DNA of 64,000 nucleotides from Methylobacterium currus. GTDB lineage: Bacteria; Pseudomonadota; Alphaproteobacteria; Rhizobiales; Beijerinckiaceae. Location of the stretch: the NCBI RefSeq assembly GCF_003058325.1, contig NZ_CP028843.1, positions 4,705,001 to 4,769,000 of the forward strand. The letters run 5' to 3'. The translations under genes and the position numbers were made by a program. A model generated the notes under the pieces. The model was given only the letters and a program-made list of their open reading frames with translations, did not search any database and was not told the DNA's origin. Positions 1-9,870 of this stretch are shown in pieces; the first letter of the stretch is position 1, and the number at the start of each line of letters is the position of its first letter.

Positions 1-237
1 GCCCAGGCCTACAAGCCGCGGATGCAGGCCTTCGAGTACATGCTCGACCAGCTCGGCTGCGGCCCCGAGGACATCCTGCACTGCTCGTCGAGCTTCCGCT
101 ACGACCTGATGACCGCACACGACCTGCGCATCACCCACAAGGTGTGGGTCAACCGCGGCCACGAGCCGGCCAACCCCTATTACGGCTATCACGAGATCAA
201 GGACATACGCGGCCTGCCGGGCCTGCTCGGCCTGTGA
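1..237 (+). CDS. Haloacid dehalogenase-like hydrolase, C-terminal fragment (type II)
   Basis: The 5' part lies outside the window; reading frame 1 is open from base 1 to the TGA at 235-237. The visible residues include HCSSSFRYDLMTAHD, NRGHEPANPYYG and a C-terminal helix. These match the end of HAD-superfamily (S)-2-haloacid dehalogenases, where the S-S-x-x-x-D segment carries the acidic residues that organise the active site. The family removes halide from 2-haloalkanoates through an aspartyl-ester intermediate, but the catalytic N-terminal Asp is not visible, so substrate cannot be judged. About 225 bases with nothing recognisable separate it from the next gene. Confidence 0.7.
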   Translation, partial: AQAYKPRMQAFEYMLDQLGCGPEDILHCSSSFRYDLMTAHDLRITHKVWVNRGHEPANPYYGYHEIKDIRGLPGLLGL

Positions 238-463
238 CGACGGTCGTCGCGCCGTGATCGAGCCGCGGCCGGCGGGGGGCGTCCCGGACCACCTCCGGCA
301 CGGTCCCGATGGAGGCTGCGCCCTTCGGCGGCCGTCAAGCGGTCGGGCCTCCACCACGAGGGCTCGGCCTGCAGCATCGACGAGTATCGGGAGCTGAAGG
401 CGCTCCACAGGGGTGGCCTATGACTGTCCCGTTTTTCCAGTCCACGGCAGGAGACCCGACGCG

Positions 464-1330
464 ATGACGAACCCCGCCGAGATCACCCAGACCGACGCCG
501 CACCGAGGATCCGGCCGATGACCGAGGCCGATCTCGCGGCTCTGCACGGTCTCTCGGTCGAGGTGCGCTGGCCGCATCGGGCGGAGGACTGGCGCCTGAT
601 GCTGGCGGTCGGCCAGGGCCTCGTCGCCTGCGACGAGGCGGGCCGGGTGACAGGCTCGGCGATGTGGTGGCCCTTCGGCGACGGGCTCGCCACCATCGGC
701 ATGGTGATCGTCTCGCCCCGGCAGCAGGCCAGGGGCACGGGCCGGCGGCTGATGCGCGAACTCTTCTCCGCCGCCGGTCCTCGCACCATCCGGCTCACCG
801 CCACGGAGGCGGGCCGGAGGCTCTACGAATCCGAGGGCTTTCGCGTCACCGGCACCAACACGCAGTACCAGGGCATTGCGGATGCCGCTGCCACGGTCGA
901 CGACAAGCGGGTGCGCCCCGTCGTGGAGGTCGACTGGCCCGCCATCGCCGCCCTGGACCGCGAGGCGTCGGGCGGCGACCGCAGCCGGATGCTCGACGCC
1001 CTGCGCCGGGCCGGGCGGATCGTCGTCCTGGAAGAGCACGGCCGGATCGCCGGCTACTCCGTCTGCCGGCCCTTCGGCCGCGGCCACATCCTCGGCCCGG
1101 TCGTCGCCGCCGATGCAGGCTCCGCCGTCGCGCTCGCCAGCCCGCATGTGCGCGCCCAGGCCGGCGCGTTCCTGCGCCTCGATACGCCGGAACGCGACGG
1201 GCCGCTCGTCGCCTTCGCGCAGGCATGCGGGCTCGCCCAGGTCGACCTCTCGGTGACGATGACCCGCGGCCAGCCGCCCGCGACGGGACCGGCCCGGATC
1301 TTCACCCTCGCCAATCAGGCGCTCGGGTAG
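464..1330 (+). CDS. GNAT-family N-acetyltransferase with second C-terminal domain
   Basis: The 288-residue product starts RIRPMTEADLAALHGL and contains the acetyl-CoA loop PRQQARGTGRRLMRE, the typical GNAT motif A with the Q/R-x-x-G-x-G/A signature, followed by the motif B segment RLYESEGFRVTG. After about residue 140 a second domain follows (VEVDWPAIAALDREASGGDR to the end), as in double-domain GNAT proteins of the YitH/DUF1248-like kind. I chose the ATG at 464 because a purine-rich CAGGAGA lies at 448-454; an upstream in-frame start at 413 has no such site. The acceptor substrate cannot be told from sequence. Flanking genes give no functional link. Confidence 0.8.
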   Translation: MTNPAEITQTDAAPRIRPMTEADLAALHGLSVEVRWPHRAEDWRLMLAVGQGLVACDEAGRVTGSAMWWPFGDGLATIGMVIVSPRQQARGTGRRLMRELFSAAGPRTIRLTATEAGRRLYESEGFRVTGTNTQYQGIADAAATVDDKRVRPVVEVDWPAIAALDREASGGDRSRMLDALRRAGRIVVLEEHGRIAGYSVCRPFGRGHILGPVVAADAGSAVALASPHVRAQAGAFLRLDTPERDGPLVAFAQACGLAQVDLSVTMTRGQPPATGPARIFTLANQALG

Positions 1331-1533
1331 ATCGAGGAACGGGGCGCGGCGCCTCGTCCTCGGCACGGTCGTTCTCGGCACGCTCGCCGCAGCCGGGTGG
1401 CGAGCGCCGGCATCACTGCGGGACGCGGCGCCGTGGAGGGAGGGGTCGCGCGGGAGGCGATGCCTGTCCCAGACCCTCTGATTCGCATAAGGTATCTTAT
1501 GGAACCTGCGCGGTGCCTGAGGCTGCATCGGTC

Positions 1534-2027
1534 TCAGGATCGGCGCCACAGCCGGGTGAGCGGCCCGCCGGGCCCGTCCGGGTCGCTGTCGGGAAAGCCG
1601 AGACGTGCCATCCGGGCGAGCGCGGCGGCGTCCGGGGCTGCGCGGCACAGGTCGAAGCTCTGGCCTGGCGGATAGGCGCCGACGACCAGGAAGTCCGGGC
1701 TCGCCGACAGCCGGCAATGGCCGGTGCCGACCGGCAGCACCAGCACGTCGCCTCAACCGTGATCTCCCGGCCGCCCTCGCCGCCGAGGATCAGACGGGCG
1801 CGGCCCCCGGCGACGCCCAGCACCGCGTGGGCGGTCGAGTGGTAGTGGTGATACGCGAACACGCCGTCGCGCCATTGTGCCGGCCAGCCGTTGCGCGAGA
1901 AGAGGGTTTCGAGGGCGGCGGCCCGATCGGCGGCTCCCGCGGCGACGCCGCGATCGTGCAGCACCGGCAGGACCGGGTTGTTCGGCACGACGCCGTTGCC
2001 GGAAAGGACGATGCTGTCGGGCTCCAT
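1534..2027 (-). pseudogene. Cupin-domain protein, frameshifted
   Basis: The minus-strand frame opens at the ATG at 2025-2027 and encodes a small cupin: a leader ([19 protein letters not shown]) and the metal-binding beta segment [19 protein letters not shown]. Near 1746 the cupin homology jumps into another frame, continuing [20 protein letters not shown] and ending at 1534. The joint reads EITVEA/GDVLVLP in two frames, so a short deletion of net -1 (for example 4 bases at a GC-rich repeat) explains it. Reading straight through in the first frame gives an implausible tail to 1497. It may be a true pseudogene or a sequencing error. The closest family would be small YjlB-like cupins of unknown substrate. 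Confidence 0.65.
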
Positions 2028-2042
2028 CGGCGGCTCCCCTCG

Positions 2043-4769
2043 TCACCGCGCCCGGCGCGCCGATCCCGGCCCGGTGACCCGGCGCAGGATCTGCCCGAGC
2101 TGCTCGGCCGAGTACGGCTTGTGCAGAAGCTCGAAGCCGTGGGCGTCGTCCTGGGCGAGCACGTGGCTATAGCCCGAGGCGAGCACCACCGGCAGGCGCG
2201 GCAGGCGACGGCGCAGCTCGTGGGCGAGCGCGAGGCCACCCATGCCGGGCATCACCACGTCGGAGAAGACCACGTCGAACCCGGCCCCGTCGGCGCCGAG
2301 CCGGTCGAGCGCCTCCTCGGCATGGGTCGCCCAGGTGGTGCGGTAGCCGAGATCCTGCAGGATCTGGGTGCAGAAGCGGCCGACCTCGATGTTGTCCTCG
2401 ACCACGAGCACGCTCTCGCCGGCGCCCATCGGCGAGGCCGAGGCGCCGGTGGCGCTCCCGGCGCCGGGATCGGCGATGGCCGGGGCTTCCGGCAGATAGA
2501 GGGTGAAGGTGGCGCCGCCGTCCGGCCGGCTCGTCACGTCGACGTCGCCGCCCGATTGCTTGGCGAAGCCGAAGACCTGGCTCAAGCCCAAGCCCGTGCC
2601 CTTGCCGACCTCCTTGGTGGTGAAGAACGGCTCGAAGATGCGGCCGATCAGGTCCGGCGACACGCCCGGCCCGGTATCGGTCAGCGAGACCGCCGCGAAG
2701 GCGTTCTGCGAGCCGGCATGGCCCCGGATCGGCGGCATCGGGACGCTGCCGGTCAGGCTCAGGGTGAGCGTGCCCTCGGCCTCCATGGCGTCGCGGGCAT
2801 TGACCGCCATGTTGATGAGTGCCGTCTCGAACTGGCTGAGGTCGGCGCGCACGAAGCACGGCTCGTCCGGCACCGCCACCACCACCCGCACCCGGGCGCC
2901 CGTGACCGTGTCGAGCATGTCGGCCACGCCCCGCACCTTCTCGCCGACATCGAACACCGCCGGCGACAGGGCCTGGCGGCGGGCGAAGGCGAGGAGCTGG
3001 CCGGTGAGCTTGGCGGCGCGGTCGACCGTGTCGGAGACCGCGTCGAGGTAGCGCGCCTTGCGCGCCTCCGGCAGCTCGGGCCGGCGCAGGAAATCCACCG
3101 ACGAGCGGATGATGGTGAGCAGGTTGTTGAAGTCGTGCGCCACGCCCCCGGTCAGCTGGCCCACCGCCTCCATCTTCTGCGACTGGCGCAACGCCTCCTC
3201 GGCCTGGGCCAGGGCGGCGGATTGCGCCTTGAGCGCCGTGACGTCGCGCACCGTGGCGTAGATGCGCCCGTCCCGCGGCACGGCGTTCCAGGACAGCCAG
3301 CGATGCGAGCCGTCCCGGTGCCGGTAGCGGTTCTCGAAGGTCGGCAGCGGCTTGCCCCGCGCCAGGTCCGCGGCCGCCGCGACCGTCGCCGGCCCGTCAT
3401 CCGGATGCACGAAGTCGAGGAACGGGCGGGCCAGGAGCTCGCCCTCGCTCCAGCCGAGGAGCGCGGTCCAGGCCGGGTTGAGGCTGACGAAGTACCCGTC
3501 GAGGGTGGCGACGCAGAACAGGTCGGTCGAGGCCTGCCAGATCTGGTCGCGCTCGGCGGTACGCTGGGCGACCTGCTCCTCCAGCGAGGCGTTGAGCACC
3601 CGCAGCGCCTCCTCCATGCGCTTGCGGTCCGAGATGTCGCTGAAGAACACCGCGACCCTGGCCAGCGCCGGGTCGCCGACCCGCAAGGCCCGCACGTCGA
3701 ACCAGCGCCCGAATACGTCGGCCTGGTTCTCGAAATGGATCGGCTCGCCGGTCAGCGCGACGCGGCCATAGGTATCGAACCAGTGCCGCTCGAGATCGGG
3801 GGCGAACTCGCTCACCCACAACCCCGCGACGTCGGCCCCGGTCTGGCGGGCGAAGGCCGGGTTGGCCTCGGCGATCCGGTAATCGACGGCGCGGCCCGCG
3901 CCGTCGAACTTCATCTCGAGGATGCAGAACCCGACATCGATGCTCTCGAGCAGGGTACGGTAGCGGTCCTCGCTGTCGCGCAGGGCCGCTTGCGAGCGGA
4001 CCTGCTCGGTGACGTCGTAGCCGCCGACGAAGATGCCGGTGACCGACCCCGTCCCGTCCCGCAGCGGCTGGTACAGGAGGTCGATGGCGCGCTCGGCCTC
4101 GTCGCCGGCGAGGAGGATCGGCATGGCACGGGCGGCGAAGGGCCGGCCGGTGCGGTAGACCGTGTCGAGAAGCTCGTAGAAGCCCTGGTCGACCAGCTCG
4201 GGAAAGGCCTCGCGCACGGTGTGGCCGACGAAGTCGCGCTCGCCGGCGATCGTCACGTAGGCGTCGTTGACGTATTCGAAGACGTGGGCGGGTCCGCGCA
4301 GCACCGCGACGAAGCCGGGCATCTGCTGAAAGATCTGCTCCTGCCGCTGATGCGCCTCCTGCAGGGCCAAGGTTTCCTGCGACGAGGCGCCCTGCAAGGC
4401 GACGGCCCCGGAAGCCGGCGGGGCCGCCGGGCCGGTCCTGTGGTGCAGCACCACGCCGACCGTGCCGGCGGCATCGCGCACCGGGATGTGAGTGACGCTC
4501 CAGGCGCCGCCTTCCGCCACCGTGTCGGGCCGGCCGGTCGCGACCGCGCGGGCGATCGAGGCCTGCAACGGGGCGTCCTCGCCCGGGCACAGCTCTCGGA
4601 GATGCCGGCCGACGAGGTCGTCCGGGCCGCACTCCTCGTCGTCGCGACGGGTCCGGCGATAGGCCTGATTCGCCGCTACGACGTGGCCCTCCGGATCAAG
4701 GACCAGATAGGGATGGGGCGCTGACTCGAAGAGGCTCCGGTAATCCAGGGCCGGCGGCAGGGCGCTCAT
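2043..4769 (-). CDS. Hybrid sensor histidine kinase with four PAS domains and receiver
   Basis: The 908-residue product has no membrane segment and is probably a soluble sensor. In order I see PAS domains at roughly 10-120, 150-270, 275-400 and 410-530. A coiled segment ([15 protein letters not shown]) precedes the fourth. Next come a HisKA dimerisation helix with the phospho-acceptor in [11 protein letters not shown], a HATPase domain with N box ([11 protein letters not shown]), G boxes ([16 protein letters not shown]), and a C-terminal receiver (VLVVEDN, phospho-Asp in [11 protein letters not shown], Lys in LLHKPYS). The H-D-F-N-N-L box is typical of alphaproteobacterial hybrid kinases. I chose the start at 4769 because PAS homology begins ten residues later; the frame is open to 4910. 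Signal and output partner are unknown. Confidence 0.85.
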   Translation of the reverse strand: MSALPPALDYRSLFESAPHPYLVLDPEGHVVAANQAYRRTRRDDEECGPDDLVGRHLRELCPGEDAPLQASIARAVATGRPDTVAEGGAWSVTHIPVRDAAGTVGVVLHHRTGPAAPPASGAVALQGASSQETLALQEAHQRQEQIFQQMPGFVAVLRGPAHVFEYVNDAYVTIAGERDFVGHTVREAFPELVDQGFYELLDTVYRTGRPFAARAMPILLAGDEAERAIDLLYQPLRDGTGSVTGIFVGGYDVTEQVRSQAALRDSEDRYRTLLESIDVGFCILEMKFDGAGRAVDYRIAEANPAFARQTGADVAGLWVSEFAPDLERHWFDTYGRVALTGEPIHFENQADVFGRWFDVRALRVGDPALARVAVFFSDISDRKRMEEALRVLNASLEEQVAQRTAERDQIWQASTDLFCVATLDGYFVSLNPAWTALLGWSEGELLARPFLDFVHPDDGPATVAAAADLARGKPLPTFENRYRHRDGSHRWLSWNAVPRDGRIYATVRDVTALKAQSAALAQAEEALRQSQKMEAVGQLTGGVAHDFNNLLTIIRSSVDFLRRPELPEARKARYLDAVSDTVDRAAKLTGQLLAFARRQALSPAVFDVGEKVRGVADMLDTVTGARVRVVVAVPDEPCFVRADLSQFETALINMAVNARDAMEAEGTLTLSLTGSVPMPPIRGHAGSQNAFAAVSLTDTGPGVSPDLIGRIFEPFFTTKEVGKGTGLGLSQVFGFAKQSGGDVDVTSRPDGGATFTLYLPEAPAIADPGAGSATGASASPMGAGESVLVVEDNIEVGRFCTQILQDLGYRTTWATHAEEALDRLGADGAGFDVVFSDVVMPGMGGLALAHELRRRLPRLPVVLASGYSHVLAQDDAHGFELLHKPYSAEQLGQILRRVTGPGSARRAR

Positions 4770-5166
4770 GCGAGGGAGCAAGGGGCATGGGACGGGGCAA
4801 GGCCGCGGGCGGCGGGCGGGGCTGAGCCGGCTCGGCCTCGTGAGGCGCCGGATACGGAAGGGTGGCGCGGCGGAGGCGTGCGGGCAACCATGGTCCTCAC
4901 ATCCTATCACGCGCGAGGCGACCTGTCGCCGATCGTCGGGGGCGGATCATGGGCGGGCGCGCCGCCGCAGACCCGTGGAAGAGTGCTCAAGGGTGAGGCG
5001 GGTTCCCCGACGTCTTCCCCGAACGACCGGGCGAGCGACCGGGACGATACGGATTCCGCCGCATGCGACGCCTTGATCTCGGCGGCTTTCCGTGTTCGGC
5101 ATCCCCCATCCCCGTTTCGCCCTCGTCGGCCCCCTGATTGTCAGCCCCCTCCCCGCACCGGTCCGC
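4770..5166. other. Divergent intergenic region between sensor kinase and glycosyltransferase
   Basis: About 400 bases lie between two divergent starts. I see no convincing gene, hairpin terminator or known operator here. Weaker upstream starts for both neighbours (4910 on minus, GTG at 5092 on plus) fall inside it. It presumably holds both promoters. Confidence 0.4.
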
Positions 5167-6141
5167 ATGCTCCTGAAAGGCTCGTCTCCCGCGAAGGTCC
5201 TCGTGGCGAGCACGAGCCCGGACGCGGTGAACCACAACGCGTCGATCCGCGACGCGCTCCGCGACGGCTTCGCGGACGTGCTCGGCGCGAGCGCCGTGCG
5301 GGCGAGCCCGCTCGACCTCGCCGGGGAGGCCATCGCGGGCTTTCGCCCGAGCCTCGTCGTGGCTTTGGGCAGCGTCGCGGTCGATGCCGCCTCCCTGCGG
5401 GGGCTGGCGCGGAGCGCCCGGCGGGCGGGGGCCCGCCTCGCCTTCTGGCTCCACGACGACCCCTACGAGTTCGATTACGCGCCCAAGGCTGAGGCGCTAG
5501 CCGATCACATCTTCACCAACGACCGCTGGGCCGTGCCCCATTACCGGCACCCGTCGGTCTCGCACCTGCCGCTGGCCGCTTGCCGCCGGACCCATGACCG
5601 GCCGGTGCGGCCGATGGCCGGGCGGATCCTCGACCTGTTCTTCTGCGGCGCCGCCTTCCCCAACCGGGTCGCGCTGCTGGAGCGGGCGCAAGGCAGCCTG
5701 TCGGGGCTCCGGGTCGAGGTGCGCGGCGCGGGCTGGCCGGCCGCCCTGCCCTTCGCCGAGAACATCCGCATGAGTCCCGCCGCGATGGCCGACCGGGCGA
5801 GCGAGGCGCGCTTCACCCTCGCGGTCGGCCGCGACCTCGACATCGCCAACCGGCGCTGCCAGTTGCCGGCCTCGACGCCGGGGCCGCGGGTCTTCGAGGC
5901 CGCGCTCGCCGGCGTGCCGCAGCTCTGCTTCGCCGCCGGCCTCGAAATCCTGGACTATTTCGAGGAGGGTCGGGAAATCCTGCTGTTCGACGACGTCCAC
6001 GAGATCGCCGACGCCATCGCCCGCTCCCACCGCGAGCCCGCCGTTTTCGAGGCGATGGCCGAGCGTGCCCGCGCCCGGGCGCTCGACGCCCACACCTACC
6101 GTCATAGGGCCGAGACCATCCTGGCGGTGATGGCCGCGTGA
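5167..6141 (+). CDS. CgeB-type glycosyltransferase
   Basis: A 324-residue protein related to the CgeB/DUF3880 'spore maturation' glycosyltransferases, which have a GT-B fold. Telling segments are DHIFTNDRWAVPHY and HLPLAA after the first Rossmann half. The second half has LFFCGAAFPNRVALLE and, near the C-terminus, PRVFEAALAGVPQLCF followed by LDYFEEGREILLFDD. The F-E-A-x-x-x-G and E-G-x-E elements are the nucleotide-sugar binding core of this clan. The start at 5167 leaves the normal short lead into the first strand; a GTG at 5092 would add 25 residues. Its stop overlaps the GTG of the next gene (GTGA at 6138-6141), so the two are co-translated. It probably modifies a cell-surface glycan. Confidence 0.7.
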   Translation: MLLKGSSPAKVLVASTSPDAVNHNASIRDALRDGFADVLGASAVRASPLDLAGEAIAGFRPSLVVALGSVAVDAASLRGLARSARRAGARLAFWLHDDPYEFDYAPKAEALADHIFTNDRWAVPHYRHPSVSHLPLAACRRTHDRPVRPMAGRILDLFFCGAAFPNRVALLERAQGSLSGLRVEVRGAGWPAALPFAENIRMSPAAMADRASEARFTLAVGRDLDIANRRCQLPASTPGPRVFEAALAGVPQLCFAAGLEILDYFEEGREILLFDDVHEIADAIARSHREPAVFEAMAERARARALDAHTYRHRAETILAVMAA

Positions 6142-9100
6142 CCGGAAGTTCCATGGGAACCGCTTTGCCCCACTGCGCGCCTCTCTCGGTGCTCCTGCTC
6201 GACACCGAGCCACGGACCAGCAACGCCTACATCGCCCTCGCGGTCGCCGATGCCCTGCGGCGCCACCCCGCCGTCGGGCGGGTGGTCCGGGCGACCCATG
6301 CCGACGCGGTGGCGCTGGCGCAGGGGGAATTGGCAAGGGGCGGGCGGTTCGACCTCGTCCTCGCCCTCGGGGGCGCGAGCCGCCACCACGCACTCCTGCG
6401 CCGCCTCTGCGCGCTGGCCGGCACCAGCGCGCTCTGGACCACCGAGGATCCCTACCTGAGCGCGGCGAATGCCCGGCTCTCGGGGTGCTTCGACCTCGTC
6501 TTCACCAACGACCGCGGCTCGCTTCCGCGCTACGGAGCCGGCGCCCGGCACCTGCCGCTCGCGGCCACGACCCTGTTCCAGGACCTTAGCCTCCGGCCGG
6601 ACGACGCGGCCTACCGCTACGACCTCCTGTTCGTCGGGACGGCCTGGCCGAACCGTGTCGCGACGCTCAACCGGATCCTGTCGGCCTTTCCCCGCGGCCT
6701 GAAGGTGAAGATCGCGCTGCCGGCCAATGCCTACCTGCCGCAAGCGGTGCTGGTGCGCGACGATCTGGTCGTCGACTGGCGCTGCGGCAACGAGGATTTC
6801 GCCCGGCTCGCCAATGCCAGCCGGGTGGTGCTGACCCTGCCCAGGATCTTCACCGCGGGCGCCGACGAGACGCCGTCGGGCACGACGCCGCCGCCGCGGC
6901 TGTTCGAGGTTGCGCTGGCCGGCGGCGCGCAGCTCGTGGTCGGCGCGCACCCTGAGACCTTCGACTACTACGAGGCCGGGCGCGAGATCCGCGCCTGCGC
7001 GGAAGACGACGCCGTCCCGACGATCGCCGCCCTGCTGGCCGATCCCGCGGGGCGCATCGCCATGGCCGAGCGGGCCCGGGCGCGCACCCGCGGCGAGCAC
7101 CTCTACGACCACCGGGTCGACGTGATCGTGCGGGCGGTCAGGGAGCGCGGGACCGTTCCGCGCCTGCCGGCCGTCGAGTCGTCCGGCAGCATCGCGGAGG
7201 ACGCCCCACCGGTCGCCGCCAAGCCCCGCCTGCTCTTCGTCGCGCATAACCGGGCCGGACGGCGCCCGGGCGGGGGGGTGGAGTTCTATCAGGAGCAGCT
7301 CGCCGGGGCGATCGACGGGTTCGAGACCCTGTTCCTCTATCCCTCCTTCGAGGAGGATGCCTGGGTGATGCGCCTCGACGAGGGCGAGGCCTCGGAGGCG
7401 CTGCCGATCCCGCCGGCGGAACGGCTGCTCGCGAGTTCCGAGATCGAGGCCCTGGTCGAGCGCATCCTGGTCGAGCGCCGCATCGACCTCGTCCATGTCC
7501 ACCACCTGCTCGGCCTGCCCTTGAGCCTGCCGGCGATCGCCCGGGCCCACGGCGTGCCGGTGGTGGCCCAGCTGCACGACTTCTTCCTGATCTGCCACCG
7601 CTACACCCTGATGAACCAGCACGGCGTGTTCTGCGACGTGGTGAACCGGGGCGAGGGACAGTGCGACGGCTGCCTCGCCACCGCCGAGGGGCTGCCCGCG
7701 GGCGCGAAGGCCCGGCGCGACGGGTTCGTGGCGCGGATGCTCGGCAGCATCGACGCCCTCGTGACCAGCACGCCGGCCACCGCCGACTACGTCCGGGCCT
7801 TCTACCCCGAGGTGACCGCCCGGGTCGCGGTCATCGAGATGGTGGATGCGGAACCGGCCCGCCTGCCGTCGCCGCCGGGGCCCGTCGCTCCCGCGACAAG
7901 CGCACCCGGCCCGCGCGTCCCGATGCGGGTCGCGGTGCTCGGCAACGTCGTCGACCACAAGGGCGCCCGGACGCTGCTCGAACTCGTGCGCATCACGCAG
8001 GGCGAGGGCTACGTCTTCGAGGTGCTCGGCTACGTCGCGAGCTACCTCGTCGCCGCCTTCGAGGCCCAGGCGGGGGAGCGGCTGACGCTGCGCGGCGGCT
8101 ACACCCGCGAGGAGGTGCCGGCCCTGCTCGCCGGCTGCGACGTGTCGCTCCACCTCTCGCTGTGGCCCGAGACCTACATGATCTCGCTGACCGAGGCGTG
8201 GCGGGCCGGCCTGATTCCGATCGTCACCGATCTCGGTGCGCCGGGCGAGCGGGTCACCGACGGCGTCGACGGCCTGAAGGTTCCGCCCGGCGAGTCCGGC
8301 GCCGTCCGCCAGGCCCTGCGGCGCCTGAGGCACGATCCCGCCCTCGTCGCCGCCTTGCGCGCCGCGATCGCGAGGAAGACCTTACCCGGCATGGTCGGGC
8401 ACGCCACCAGCATGGCGGCGCTCTACCGCGAGCTGATCGCGGCGCGGCCCGCCCCGCACGCCGCGCCGGACGAGGCGCCCGCGCCCTTCACCCTTTCGGC
8501 CCTCGACCTCGGCTTTCGCCTCAACCATCCGGACTGGACCGACCCGGCGATCGTCTGGGACGGGGCGGAGGAGACCAGCGCCGTCACCGACGCCCTGCCG
8601 CTGGCGGTCGCCGGCCTGCCCGAGCGGGTGCTGGCGCCGAGCGACCCCGGCCTGTCCTGGGAGATCGCCGACCTCGTCGTCGACGGGCAGCGGCTGCCCG
8701 GCCGGATCGGCGCCTGCGCGGCCTGCGACAGCCTCTCGCTGCGCGGCTGGATCTGGCGCCCGGAGGCCGGCCGGCCCACCCAGACCTGGCTGCGGCTGCG
8801 CTCAGGCGTCGCCACGCGCTACGTCACCGCCCTCCCCGAGCGCCGCCCCGAGCTCGCCGGCCGGTTCGGCACCGGCCGGGCCGAGCAGGCCGGCTTCGCG
8901 GTGCAGATCCGCATTGCGGACCTGCCCGCGGGCCTGCATACGGTCGACCTCCTCCAGGTCTTTCCCGACCACGTCGCGGTGGCCCACGAGGTCGCGCGCT
9001 TCACCGCCCCGGACGTTTCCGCGCCGGGCCCCGTCACGCCGTGGCGGACCGGCCTGACGGTGCCGGAGCGCGCGTTGCGCCGGAGCGCGGAGCCCGCGCG

Positions 9101-9839
9101 CCTCGCGAGCCATGGGCTGCCGATCATCGAGGGCGTGCCGGTGGCGCGCCAGGGCGGCCGCACCCGTCTCGCCGTGCAGGTGCCGGAGGGCGCGCGGCGC
9201 GGGCCGTCCTTCCTCGTCCTCACGGGCGACGAGGGCACGGCCTGGGCCCGGGCGCAGTGGCGCGACGAGGACGGGACGGCGTGGATCGGCATCGAGGCGC
9301 AAGTCCGCGATATCCCGCCCGGCCCTTACCGGGTCAGCGCCCTGATCGGCGACGAGAGCGGGGCGGATCTCTACGAGACCGGTACCACGCTCTTCGTCGC
9401 GCCCACCGCCCGCGCCTGCCTGGTCACGGCCGAGCCGCCGCCGGCCCTGCGCCTGGCCTGGATCCCGCCGGTGCGTAGCCGCCTGAACCTCGATGCCGTC
9501 ACGGTCGGGGAGGCCTCGACCCTCCTCGGCACTCCCGTCACGGTCGCCGGCTGGTGCTTCGCCCCGGGGCGCGGCCGGCCGCTCGCCTGGATCGCCCGAT
9601 GGGGCGCACGGGGACGGCGCCGGTTCATGATCGCCGAGAGCGTCACCCGGCAGGACGTGGCGGTGCACCTGCGGGACTCCGACGCACTGAATGCCGGCTT
9701 CGAGATCCAGCTGCCCCTCGATGCCCTCCGGGACGGGAGCCTGCGGGTGTTCCAGGTCTACGAGCGCGGCGCAGTCGCCCTCTCCGGCTTTCCGCGCCAC
9801 GTCCTCGGGATGATCCCGGCGGAGGCGCTCGCCGGGTGA
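6138..9839 (+). CDS. Large multidomain glycosyltransferase: CgeB-like + GT4 + beta modules
   Basis: The 1233-residue product starts at a GTG that overlaps the previous stop. Residues about 15-335 repeat the CgeB-type domain of the preceding gene (FTNDRGSLPRYG, LLFVGTAWPNRVATLN, RLFEVALAGGAQLVV, DYYEAGREI). Residues about 360-770 form a GT4-type glycosyltransferase: GGGVEFYQEQLA loop, VHHLLGLPLSLP, AQLHDFFLICHRY, VLGNVVDHKGA and the acceptor/donor site LWPETYMISLTEAWRAG. The last 450 residues are beta-rich; segments near 864 (SLRGWIWRPEAGRPTQTW) and 1134 (TVAGWCFAPGRGRPLAW) look like copies of one module. No signal peptide or membrane helix is seen. It likely adds two sugars to a large surface polymer or glycoprotein; the substrate is unknown. 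Confidence 0.75.
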   Translation: MTGSSMGTALPHCAPLSVLLLDTEPRTSNAYIALAVADALRRHPAVGRVVRATHADAVALAQGELARGGRFDLVLALGGASRHHALLRRLCALAGTSALWTTEDPYLSAANARLSGCFDLVFTNDRGSLPRYGAGARHLPLAATTLFQDLSLRPDDAAYRYDLLFVGTAWPNRVATLNRILSAFPRGLKVKIALPANAYLPQAVLVRDDLVVDWRCGNEDFARLANASRVVLTLPRIFTAGADETPSGTTPPPRLFEVALAGGAQLVVGAHPETFDYYEAGREIRACAEDDAVPTIAALLADPAGRIAMAERARARTRGEHLYDHRVDVIVRAVRERGTVPRLPAVESSGSIAEDAPPVAAKPRLLFVAHNRAGRRPGGGVEFYQEQLAGAIDGFETLFLYPSFEEDAWVMRLDEGEASEALPIPPAERLLASSEIEALVERILVERRIDLVHVHHLLGLPLSLPAIARAHGVPVVAQLHDFFLICHRYTLMNQHGVFCDVVNRGEGQCDGCLATAEGLPAGAKARRDGFVARMLGSIDALVTSTPATADYVRAFYPEVTARVAVIEMVDAEPARLPSPPGPVAPATSAPGPRVPMRVAVLGNVVDHKGARTLLELVRITQGEGYVFEVLGYVASYLVAAFEAQAGERLTLRGGYTREEVPALLAGCDVSLHLSLWPETYMISLTEAWRAGLIPIVTDLGAPGERVTDGVDGLKVPPGESGAVRQALRRLRHDPALVAALRAAIARKTLPGMVGHATSMAALYRELIAARPAPHAAPDEAPAPFTLSALDLGFRLNHPDWTDPAIVWDGAEETSAVTDALPLAVAGLPERVLAPSDPGLSWEIADLVVDGQRLPGRIGACAACDSLSLRGWIWRPEAGRPTQTWLRLRSGVATRYVTALPERRPELAGRFGTGRAEQAGFAVQIRIADLPAGLHTVDLLQVFPDHVAVAHEVARFTAPDVSAPGPVTPWRTGLTVPERALRRSAEPARLASHGLPIIEGVPVARQGGRTRLAVQVPEGARRGPSFLVLTGDEGTAWARAQWRDEDGTAWIGIEAQVRDIPPGPYRVSALIGDESGADLYETGTTLFVAPTARACLVTAEPPPALRLAWIPPVRSRLNLDAVTVGEASTLLGTPVTVAGWCFAPGRGRPLAWIARWGARGRRRFMIAESVTRQDVAVHLRDSDALNAGFEIQLPLDALRDGSLRVFQVYERGAVALSGFPRHVLGMIPAEALAG

Positions 9840-9841
9840 CG

Positions 9842-9863
9842 GGCGGGGAGCACGCTCCCCGCC
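9842..9863. terminator. Bidirectional hairpin between convergent genes
   Basis: Arms GGCGGGGAG (9842-9850) and CTCCCCGCC (9855-9863) pair perfectly around a CACG loop. The hairpin sits exactly between the stop of the glycosyltransferase and the stop of the TonB receptor. No clear T-run follows on either strand, so termination efficiency is uncertain. Confidence 0.55.
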
Positions 9864-9870
9864 TCACGCC

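Noticed and set aside
1605..4724. Very long plus-strand open frame of over 1000 codons
   Set aside because: It is the antisense shadow of the hybrid histidine kinase; the residue mix is His/Arg/Gly-rich and domain-free, while the minus strand shows clear kinase motifs.
6102..8333. Long minus-strand frame opposite the large glycosyltransferase
   Set aside because: High GC creates long antisense frames; the composition is Arg/Gly/His-rich with no domain, and the plus strand encodes GT motifs throughout.
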